NCBI GenBank assembly: GCA_022825185.1
Contig: JAJDYK010000176.1
Span: 1 to 64,000, forward strand
Reading direction: 5' to 3'
From: Candidatus Latescibacterota bacterium
GTDB lineage: Bacteria; Latescibacterota; UBA2968; UBA8231
DNA length: 64,000 bases
Below the pieces are notes generated by a model that was not told the DNA's origin, did not search any database, and saw only the letters and a program-made list of their open reading frames with translations. The stretch's first letter is position 1. Every line of letters begins with the position of its first letter. Position numbers and translations under genes: made by a program. Shown here in pieces: positions 42,421 to 49,888 of the stretch.

Positions 42421-42801
42421 TCAGACCTCCATGATGGCCACATCGTATTGCCGAATGTGGCCATCCCGGGTGACGAGGAGCAGCCCTTCGGCTCGGGCTT
42501 GGGCAATCAGGAACCGATCGAATGGATCCCGGTGGTGCATCGGGAGGCGGCCGGCCTGCTCAGCGTGATGGAACGCCAGCGGAAGGTGAGTGAAGCCCCT
42601 TTCCTCAACCAACACCGACAGATTGTCTGGAGCGACCAAGCGACCCTTGGCCCGCTTGACCTCGATTTCCCACCCAGTGATAGCGCTGACGAAGACGTCA
42701 TTGTGCGGGTCGGCAATGGTGGCACGGGTATCTTCGGCCAGTTGCTCAACATCGGATAGGCACCACAAGAAGGTGTGGGTATCCAACAGTAGCCGCGACA
42801 T
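42421..42801 (-). CDS. VapC-family PIN toxin
   Basis: 126 residues. MSRLLLDTHTFLWCLSDVEQ (first Asp), VSAITGWEIEVKRAKGRL (conserved Glu), MHHRDPFDRFLIAQARAEG (third acidic) and LLLVTRDGHIRQYDV (last Asp). All catalytic acidic residues are present. Starts two bases after the antitoxin stop. Third toxin-antitoxin locus of the window. Confidence 0.9.
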   Translation of the reverse strand: MSRLLLDTHTFLWCLSDVEQLAEDTRATIADPHNDVFVSAITGWEIEVKRAKGRLVAPDNLSVLVEERGFTHLPLAFHHAEQAGRLPMHHRDPFDRFLIAQARAEGLLLVTRDGHIRQYDVAIMEV

Positions 42802-42803
42802 TG

Positions 42804-43064
42804 CTAACTCTTATCTGTAGCTGGGAAAATTTTCGAGTTCTCAAGCAGGTCCATGAGTTCTTCATCGGGATCGTCAAAGTCTGGAGACATCCAGATTTTT
42901 CCTTCTAGCCCACCAAGCTGACGTTCCTCGAGGCGATCCCGATACGGTTCCAGCCGCAAATACGGCTCGCCGGCCTTGGCGATGACAACTTCTTCCCCCG
43001 CCCAAGCCAACTTGCCTAAGCGCGAAAGTTGCGATTTGGCTTCGTGCATGTTCACTTTCTTCAT
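42804..43064 (-). CDS. Phd/YefM-type antitoxin of the VapC pair
   Basis: 86 residues. KKVNMHEAKSQLSRLGKLAW and EEVVIAKAGEPYLRLEPY are the Phd/YefM fold; the C-terminus (MSPDFDDPDEELMDLLE) is the acidic tail that blocks the toxin. ATGGTGAATCCTCC on the plus strand shows GGAGG before the ATG. It probably autoregulates the pair. Confidence 0.9.
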   Translation of the reverse strand: MKKVNMHEAKSQLSRLGKLAWAGEEVVIAKAGEPYLRLEPYRDRLEERQLGGLEGKIWMSPDFDDPDEELMDLLENSKIFPATDKS

Positions 43065-43119
43065 GGTGAATCCTCCAATAGCTAAGTTAAGCTAAGTCTA
43101 TTTTTGTGGCGGGGTCTTG

Positions 43120-46100
43120 TCAAGGACGAGCGGCAGGCTGCCCAGCCTCGGCAAACGCCTCGTCCGCCTCGTCCTGATACCCTTGGCGAATCGCCGGCGC
43201 TAGGGTGCGCCAGACGAGGAATCGCTTGCGCAGCACGTTGAGGAACTTGCGATTCATGCGTTGCCAAGAGGCCACGTCGCCGCTGAGGCGCTCGATGTGG
43301 GTCTCGATCTTGTAGATGTGGTGCTCGCCGGTGGGAGTCGCCTGCAGGCGCACCTGCTGGCTGATCCCGAGGTCGTAGGGTGCCAGCCAAGTGCGCATGG
43401 CAATGGCGTAGGACGGTTCCGGCCCGCCGGTGGTGACGGATAGCTCGACATCGCGGGCGATGAAGTCGCCGATGGAGCCTTCGCCATAGGCGGCGAAGAC
43501 CGACTTGAGATACACATACATGCTCGGCACCTCGGCCCCGCCGACTGTGAAGGGAAAGTCAAAGCGCCAGTGGTCGCCGACGGGCGGGGGAAATTGCCAT
43601 TGCCGCGTCACGTCCGGGACGGCCATGTTGGCCGCCATGCGCGCTGGATACAAGGTCGATAAATAAACTGTGCCGATGACCACGACCGTAGCCCATACAG
43701 CGGAGAGCGACGAGTAGTTAAGAGTCAGGCCGGCGAGCAGCCCGTATTGCAGCATGAACAGATGGGCGATTTGGCCTAGGGCGTAGCCGACTACCGCGCC
43801 AAAGGTGGCAAAGACCGTGGATTCGGCCAAAAACAGCAGGCCGATGTGGCTGGGGGCCAAGCCGACGACGCTGTAGATGCCGATTTCGCGCACGCGCTCG
43901 TACACGGCCCCCATCATGGTATTGAGCACAATCAAGGCGGCGATGATTACCGGGACCAAAAGCTGGCCGGCCCCGCTTATTTCGGTGGAGCCGATCGAAC
44001 TGTAGGCCACGACGCGGTCGCCTTGGCCGACGAACAGGGTCAGCGCCACCCGCGACATAAAGGACTCCACGCGCTGGACGAATTCCGGGTCGTCTGCGTC
44101 TGCGGCAATGGCGATGGAGCGCAGGCGGCCATCCATGGCGCGGACGCGCTCATAGGGCAAGAACAGGGTGTTGATTACTTCGAGGTGGTTAAAGGTCTCG
44201 ACTGCGGTGGCGGCTAAGGCACGCGGATCCTCGGTGCTCTCGCGGGTGATGAGACCGGCGTCTTTGACTGTATCCACCGGCGTTAGGCGCTCGCCATCGA
44301 GATCGACGACTTCTTTCAGGGCCGCGCTGTCGAACAGGCCGATGACTTGGTACTCCTCGCCGTAGAGCGCGATGGAAGCTGTGCCCACATCCTCGGGGCC
44401 AATGCCGACGAGCGCGGCTAGGCTGTCGGGCAAGATGACGGCCTTGTCGTCGCCCGCGGCGAAGAAGCGGCCAGCCGAGACGTGCGCGTCGAGGCCCGTG
44501 ACCTCGGCTTCGGCTGGCTGTAGGCCCACCAGGCCGTGCGCGAAACTGGCCGCGCCGGTCGCGGTGACGGCAAAGTCGATATAGGCCCGTTCGGATTCGA
44601 CCGGCGACAAGTACCAGGCGCGCGGCACCACCAAGGCGCGGTCGCCGAATGCGCTCTGTACGTATTCCAAGATGGAATCCTGCATGCCGCGCCAAGCGCG
44701 GTCGCGGATGAGGCCGCCTTCGTACAGAGGCGAGGTATCGCGGGGTAGGCGATAGAAGTCGAAGCTGGATTTGACCGAGGTAAAGGAATTGACGGTAAAG
44801 GTCAAAAAGGTCAGGGTCGCGGCCGTCAGCGCGGTGCGCAGGCGGCGCTTGCTCAAGTTGGAGATGCCCAACAGCACGGCCGCAAAACCCGCGGCGATCC
44901 GGCCTACGTCGGTCTCGTGTACGCCTGCGGTCGCACCCTTGCGGCGTTGCAGAAGTGCCTTAAAGCGAGTGACGACGATGAAGATGACGAGGACGCCCAA
45001 GGCGAGGATGACAAACGCGAGGAAGATGATGTACGGCGAGGTGCTCAGCTTGAAGGCCGGATGGACGAAGCGCAGAATCAGAAATACGAAGACAAAGATG
45101 CCGACAAAGCCGGCGATTTGCCGCCGCACGTCCGGGAAGCCGAAGAAGAAGCGCTCGCAGAAGAAGGCAAAGGGCAACAGGAGCGCGAAATAGAAAATCA
45201 CCGCGCGCACCGCGTCGTTGGCCGTGGCCTTGACTTCCGGGTAGATGCGGGCCTCTAGCCCGAGGGCGCGGCGCACGGCGCGCTGGTAGCCGGTGTAATC
45301 GAACGCCGCGAGTTTGTCGCCGGCCTCGAGCAGGGCCTCCCGCGCTTGCTCGTGCATGGACTGTAGCTGTTCGAGGACGATGCCGTGGCGCACCATTTGT
45401 TTGATCCGCGCCTCGTCGATGATCCAGATGTCGCGGGCCGCCTGCAATGCCGGGTAGGGAATGAGGCCTTGTTCGACTGGGAAGCCCGCGCCCTGCGCTT
45501 GCTCAATGGTTGCCAAATCGACGTGGGCTGGATCGAGGTCGGCGAACAGGGCGGAGTCCGCGTTGGTGAGCATGTAGCGCACGCCCGCGAGCGCGCTTTC
45601 GCCGCCAAAGGCTCCCTCGCCGGCGAGGATTTTGACGCGGGTGCCCGGCTCGGCGAAGACCACGCCAGCCTGCACCACTCGGTCCTGCACTGCGCTCTGA
45701 TTTTCGATGTAGTTGAGAGAAAAAGAGCGCGGCGGCGCGTCGTTGGTGCCGAGGACGTTGACGCGGTCCATGGCCGATAGGTAGCGCGGATCGACCACCT
45801 CCAAGAAGCTCAGGGCGCGGCAGCGAAAAAGGACCTGCAACATGCGGTTTTCCCACCAGCCATACGGTTGGGTGCCCGGATAGGTTTTGTCGCCCTCCTC
45901 GCCGAGGTCGGGCGCGGAGACGATGCGCCCGTATTCGTCGAGTTCAAAGGCTTGGATCCGGTTGGCAAAGCGGTTGCGCACGATGTCGAACTTGAAGTAG
46001 CCGCTCTCGTCACCGTGCGTGGCCATAAGGGTGCGCACGCCGGCCACAGAGTTGGGGCCGGGTTGGAGATAGGTGACGAGGGCGTTGGGCACCGGGGCCT

Positions 46101-47721
46101 TGGGCACGGCAAAATTCACGTCGCGGTCGAACCAGTAGATGTTGCCCTCTAGGCTGTGCCCCCAATCGCGCAGGGTCAGCTTGGTGTCGTTGAAAAAGTC
46201 TGGGTCGGAAGCAGCCTTGAGCATCAGCCCGGCGATGGTGCGAGTCTGTGCGGCGAGGTTGTCGAGCGCGACGAATTCGAGCCGGTCGAGGGGCGTATCG
46301 ACGCGCTGGCGCAGTTGGTTGGGCGTGACGAACGAAAGCGCCTCCTTGCCCACGAAGGCCGCGGCCTCGCTGTCAAGGGCCAGCCGCACGGGCATGAAGT
46401 TTTTCCACACTCGCTTCTGCGGGGCTACAGCGTCTTGGTAGCGAGTTGAGTCGGCGAAAATCTCGCGGTTGTAGCGGGCAAAGCGCGAGGCGTAGTGCGC
46501 CATCAGGTTCTTCTGATAGTCGTCGTTGCGCCAAGCCGAGTTGTAGAACGTGCCCATGGTGAAGCTGCCGACTTGGGGGCTGTGGCTGGCCAAGTCGAGG
46601 CCGACGAAGAGGCGGAAGTCGATGCGCTCGGCCGGCGGGATCTGGTCGAGGAAATGCTCGCTTTTGCGCGCGTGGCGGTAGAGAAAATCGTTGACGCCGG
46701 CCAAGCCCTGAAAGTGCCCGGGGGTGGCCAAAAAGAGCACGGTGTAGCGAGTGCCTTCGGCGACGAGCAAACGCGCGATTTCGAGCAGTGCGGCCATGCC
46801 GGTCGCATTCTCAGCCCCTGGGGCCAGTGCGGGGACGACCGAGATCGCGTCGTAGTGCGCTTGCAGGACGATGATTTGCTCGTTCCACTGTTGGATTTCG
46901 CGGCGCTGACCGCGCGGCATGTCCTCGGCCAAACCGGGAAGGACGGCGAATATATTGCGCGCTTGGACCTGCTCCCAGGCCATGCGCGCTTCGAGATGCA
47001 CTTGGGCGTTGCCGTTGCGCGCTTGCTGCCGCAGGATTTCCGCGTCCGCCGCTTCCACCCAAAAGCGCGGGATGTCCACGGGCACTTGGAGGAATTTTTC
47101 CGCGGCCTCGCTGCGCGTGACGCGGCCATCGTCGTACAGCAAGATAGCTTGCGCGCCCAAGGCCCGCGCTTCGATGTGGGCGTTGCCCGAGCCAAATCCC
47201 ATCAGCGCAATGCTGCCCGCTAGCCGCTTCCCATCCATCTCGGCTAAGCTGCCGCGCCCCAAGTCTATGAGGTGGCCGGAGACACCGCCCGGCGGCAGGG
47301 ACGGCGAGCGCACGTGGTTGGGCCACAACCCGTAGATGGGGACGGCTTCGTCCGAGCCGGCCAAGCGCAGTCGGCCACCGCGATCTATGGGGACAGAAAG
47401 GGGGAAAAATTCGCTGGAGACTTGGAGGCCGAGGCCGCGGAATTCCCCTTCGATGTAGCGGGCTGCGTTGGTGGCTCCTGCATAGCCGGTGACGCGGGAT
47501 GAGTCTGCGGTGAAGATGCGGAGGTGGTGCTCTAGGTCGGCGGCGTTTATTTGCGCGACGGCTTCGCGCAGGGAGGATGCTTCGTCGGTCGCTGGCGCTT
47601 CGCGCAGTGGTTCCCAGCCAATAGCCCGTTCAATCCAGCGCGAAATGGTAGCTGGATCAAAGGCCGCGACTGATAGCAAAAAGAAGGCCGCGGTGGCGGA
47701 TAGGAGGAATTTGGTCAGCAT
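43120..47721 (-). CDS. Giant fusion of M28-peptidase-like domain and FtsX-type permease
   Basis: About 1533 residues from ATG 47721 (no Shine-Dalgarno; an in-frame TTG at 47739 is possible). N-terminal transmembrane segment, then a large M28/PA-domain ectodomain to about residue 850, a four-span membrane block (about 860-960), and an FtsX/MacB-like extracytoplasmic plus three-span permease module (LLVPVIIAALIVLNTMMGAV, REIGIYSVVGLAPSHIGLLF). The M28 part keeps HYDA but shows APGAENATGMAAL where GA-D-N-S-G is usual, and ATPGHFQGLAGV where the catalytic Glu-Glu should be, so it is probably inactive. A partner ATPase was not found nearby. Role unknown. Confidence 0.8.
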   Translation of the reverse strand: MLTKFLLSATAAFFLLSVAAFDPATISRWIERAIGWEPLREAPATDEASSLREAVAQINAADLEHHLRIFTADSSRVTGYAGATNAARYIEGEFRGLGLQVSSEFFPLSVPIDRGGRLRLAGSDEAVPIYGLWPNHVRSPSLPPGGVSGHLIDLGRGSLAEMDGKRLAGSIALMGFGSGNAHIEARALGAQAILLYDDGRVTRSEAAEKFLQVPVDIPRFWVEAADAEILRQQARNGNAQVHLEARMAWEQVQARNIFAVLPGLAEDMPRGQRREIQQWNEQIIVLQAHYDAISVVPALAPGAENATGMAALLEIARLLVAEGTRYTVLFLATPGHFQGLAGVNDFLYRHARKSEHFLDQIPPAERIDFRLFVGLDLASHSPQVGSFTMGTFYNSAWRNDDYQKNLMAHYASRFARYNREIFADSTRYQDAVAPQKRVWKNFMPVRLALDSEAAAFVGKEALSFVTPNQLRQRVDTPLDRLEFVALDNLAAQTRTIAGLMLKAASDPDFFNDTKLTLRDWGHSLEGNIYWFDRDVNFAVPKAPVPNALVTYLQPGPNSVAGVRTLMATHGDESGYFKFDIVRNRFANRIQAFELDEYGRIVSAPDLGEEGDKTYPGTQPYGWWENRMLQVLFRCRALSFLEVVDPRYLSAMDRVNVLGTNDAPPRSFSLNYIENQSAVQDRVVQAGVVFAEPGTRVKILAGEGAFGGESALAGVRYMLTNADSALFADLDPAHVDLATIEQAQGAGFPVEQGLIPYPALQAARDIWIIDEARIKQMVRHGIVLEQLQSMHEQAREALLEAGDKLAAFDYTGYQRAVRRALGLEARIYPEVKATANDAVRAVIFYFALLLPFAFFCERFFFGFPDVRRQIAGFVGIFVFVFLILRFVHPAFKLSTSPYIIFLAFVILALGVLVIFIVVTRFKALLQRRKGATAGVHETDVGRIAAGFAAVLLGISNLSKRRLRTALTAATLTFLTFTVNSFTSVKSSFDFYRLPRDTSPLYEGGLIRDRAWRGMQDSILEYVQSAFGDRALVVPRAWYLSPVESERAYIDFAVTATGAASFAHGLVGLQPAEAEVTGLDAHVSAGRFFAAGDDKAVILPDSLAALVGIGPEDVGTASIALYGEEYQVIGLFDSAALKEVVDLDGERLTPVDTVKDAGLITRESTEDPRALAATAVETFNHLEVINTLFLPYERVRAMDGRLRSIAIAADADDPEFVQRVESFMSRVALTLFVGQGDRVVAYSSIGSTEISGAGQLLVPVIIAALIVLNTMMGAVYERVREIGIYSVVGLAPSHIGLLFLAESTVFATFGAVVGYALGQIAHLFMLQYGLLAGLTLNYSSLSAVWATVVVIGTVYLSTLYPARMAANMAVPDVTRQWQFPPPVGDHWRFDFPFTVGGAEVPSMYVYLKSVFAAYGEGSIGDFIARDVELSVTTGGPEPSYAIAMRTWLAPYDLGISQQVRLQATPTGEHHIYKIETHIERLSGDVASWQRMNRKFLNVLRKRFLVWRTLAPAIRQGYQDEADEAFAEAGQPAARP

Positions 47722-47743
47722 TAAACGGGTGCCGGGCAAAAAA

Positions 47744-47767
47744 AGGGGCAGGCCGCGGCCTGCCCCT
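47744..47767 (-). terminator. Terminator after lipoprotein gene B
   Basis: Perfect inverted repeat AGGGGCAGGC / GCCTGCCCCT around CGCG, followed on the minus strand by seven T residues. It ends the locus B operon 25 bases past the lipoprotein stop. It also lies in the leader of the M28-FtsX gene, 23 bases before its ATG. Confidence 0.88.
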
Positions 47768-47792
47768 AGGCTATGCAGCTTGACCGGCTCGG

Positions 47793-48557
47793 CTAGTTGG
47801 TCGCCAACTTGTCGATGTTTTTGACCTTCTCAATGTCGCGCTTGAAGCGGAAGCTGAGATCGATGGTTTCTATGGGTTCGTTGCGGAAGTTGTAGCGCAA
47901 CCCGAATTCGGGAATGTGGAAGGCGATTTCGGCGACATCATCGTGGATCTTGGAGAAGACCACGTAGCCTTCGACCTCTTGCCCCGAGAAGCAAAAATCG
48001 TCGTCTGGATATCTGGCTCTATTGTAGATATCGCGGCGCTCGTCGAAGCGCAAATAGCCCAAGCCGTTGAAAGCTAGCGGGAAACGCCGGAAATACTCCT
48101 CTACGTCATAACTCCCCCAAGGATAATAGCGCCGCCCATTGGCCGACTCCACGGTCACCGTCAGTGGATCGAACTTAACTTTGGGGTATTCGTAGTTTTT
48201 GACTGTGATCTTGAAGATGGACAAACGCTGTGGAGATTTACCTGTGCGCGGATCGATCCAATTGCCATAGGTGAACGGGTTGGACGGTAGCTCGTCGGCC
48301 GGACCGCTGGCGTTGGTAGATTGGGCTGGGTACTGGCGATTGATCTCCTCGTCGTTCATGGGCCGCACGGACACTTCGAGGCGGTTCTGGACGAAGGTGA
48401 CCGTACCGTCGTCGAGGATTTTCATGCTCGACCCTTGAATATCGGTCTGCTGCTGGGCCACCTCTAAGGGCTGGAACCGACCGGGAATTAGGTAATGGCC
48501 GCAGCCCAATAAGAGGGCCGCGACGGCGAGGATGGAAATTTTTTTGCAAGCGTACAT
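47793..48557 (-). CDS. Uncharacterised lipoprotein, locus B paralogue
   Basis: 254 residues from ATG 48557 (GAGGAGTGTTTCC upstream). Lipobox ALLLGCG. Paralogue of 9572-10327, with the same ordered motifs: VTFVQNRLEVSVRPM, NPFTYGNW, VKNYEYPKVKFDPL, SANGRRYYP, FSGQEVEGYVVFS, EPIETIDLSFRFKRD. Roughly a third identical overall by eye. Last gene of the locus B operon before a strong terminator. In locus A the order is lipoprotein then SurA-type gene; here it is SurA-type gene then lipoprotein. Confidence 0.78.
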   Translation of the reverse strand: MYACKKISILAVAALLLGCGHYLIPGRFQPLEVAQQQTDIQGSSMKILDDGTVTFVQNRLEVSVRPMNDEEINRQYPAQSTNASGPADELPSNPFTYGNWIDPRTGKSPQRLSIFKITVKNYEYPKVKFDPLTVTVESANGRRYYPWGSYDVEEYFRRFPLAFNGLGYLRFDERRDIYNRARYPDDDFCFSGQEVEGYVVFSKIHDDVAEIAFHIPEFGLRYNFRNEPIETIDLSFRFKRDIEKVKNIDKLATN

Positions 48558-48580
48558 GGAAACACTCCTCTCTGACAAAC

Positions 48581-49888
48581 TCATAGCTCAACTGGGTTGG
48601 CAGCTTGTCTGCGTCGGGAGACAAACTCCCCCAACCGCCCTTCCTCCACGGCGACGAGTTCAGCGTATTTTTCGCGCAGTTGCGCGATGTAGCGGTCGAA
48701 CAAGGGCACGGCTTGGGCGTCGCGCAGATCGCGCGCAACTTGCGCTTGTAGTTCCCGCCCGAGCGCGCCTGAGCGGGCGTAGCGTTGTGCATTGGCCTCG
48801 TAAAAGGCGCGCACCTGCGCGGGGTCAAGCTGGATGTGCGCGTAAATTTCTCGCTCCCACAAGGCTTGGATCAGCTTCTGTTGGCGCACTTGGGCGCGGC
48901 GCGATTCCAACTCGGCGTCCAGACCGTGTTTGTGCGCCTCCTGCGGTAGAATCTGGTCGGCGACAAAGGCTCGGGTCACCTTGAACCCAAGGGCACTGAC
49001 ATCGGTTGGCTGCGACCCAGCGTCTGCTCCGAGTCGGGCGAGGGCTTGCTGGTAGTCACCGACGCTCCAATCGCCCGCAGTACTGCGGACCAACCGCACC
49101 TCCGGTCGCGCCGCGCCTGCGGCGACCTGCCGCAACGCGGCCGTGTCTAATTGCACTGCGTGCTGGCTGGTCAACTGCTCTAGATAGGCTAAGTTCGCCT
49201 GTTGCTTCTTGTGTCGAGTTAAGGCCGCTTCCACGAGCGGGCGGCGGTCTGCCAACGAGATCTCGCGCTCGGCAGCAACGGCTACCACTAAGAATTGCCC
49301 GTCCGTTTCTACCAATTCAACGGTCCCCACTTCTTGCAGGAACAGGGCGGCGGTGCGCGCGTCGCCCGCGTTGAGTGCGTTGAGCCATCCGCTCTCGCTC
49401 CACTCCCCGTCCAAATCCAATCCCTCTTGAGCCTTTCTCAGAGCCGCTAAGGCTACGGCCCGCTCGCGCACGGGCAAACGCCGCAAGCGAATTTCGCGGC
49501 CCGCGCCCGATTCGGCGAAGAATTCCGCCAGTTCCGTTTCTGTATAAGTCAACTGCTCGCCCATCTCGCGTGCGAGCAACGCCTCGACCCGTTCTTTGCG
49601 CTCCCAAGCCACCATCGCAGCGGCGACCGCTTCGTCTAGCCCTTGGGCATGTGCTTCGAGCAGCAGCAGCTCTTTGTCGATGAGGGCTTGAAATTGGCGA
49701 CGCCAATCCGCAAGCGGCTGGGCTTCGCTGCTGGCGGGGAGTTTTTCTAGCGCCGCAGCAAAATCCCGCTCGCTAATCTCGGCTTCGCCCACTCGGGCCA
49801 AGACCACCGACGCGCTTTCTGGCGGCGCGTCGGCGCAGGCCCATAAGCCCAAGGCCAAGATGGTCGTCTGCGGCTTTAGAAGCTCCAT
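48581..49888 (-). CDS. Shortened SurA-like lipoprotein, locus B paralogue
   Basis: 435 residues from ATG 49888, overlapping the barrel gene's end by 13 bases; AAGGGG sits very close to the ATG. Lipobox LGLWACAD. The N-terminal SurA-type segment (FQALIDKELLLLEAHAQGLD) matches locus A. One degenerate parvulin region remains (about 140-220, GQFLVVAVAAERE). Where the locus A protein has a second parvulin domain, this one jumps from FYEANAQRYARSGA straight to LREKYAELV. It is therefore more a chaperone than an isomerase. Confidence 0.78.
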   Translation of the reverse strand: MELLKPQTTILALGLWACADAPPESASVVLARVGEAEISERDFAAALEKLPASSEAQPLADWRRQFQALIDKELLLLEAHAQGLDEAVAAAMVAWERKERVEALLAREMGEQLTYTETELAEFFAESGAGREIRLRRLPVRERAVALAALRKAQEGLDLDGEWSESGWLNALNAGDARTAALFLQEVGTVELVETDGQFLVVAVAAEREISLADRRPLVEAALTRHKKQQANLAYLEQLTSQHAVQLDTAALRQVAAGAARPEVRLVRSTAGDWSVGDYQQALARLGADAGSQPTDVSALGFKVTRAFVADQILPQEAHKHGLDAELESRRAQVRQQKLIQALWEREIYAHIQLDPAQVRAFYEANAQRYARSGALGRELQAQVARDLRDAQAVPLFDRYIAQLREKYAELVAVEEGRLGEFVSRRRQAANPVEL

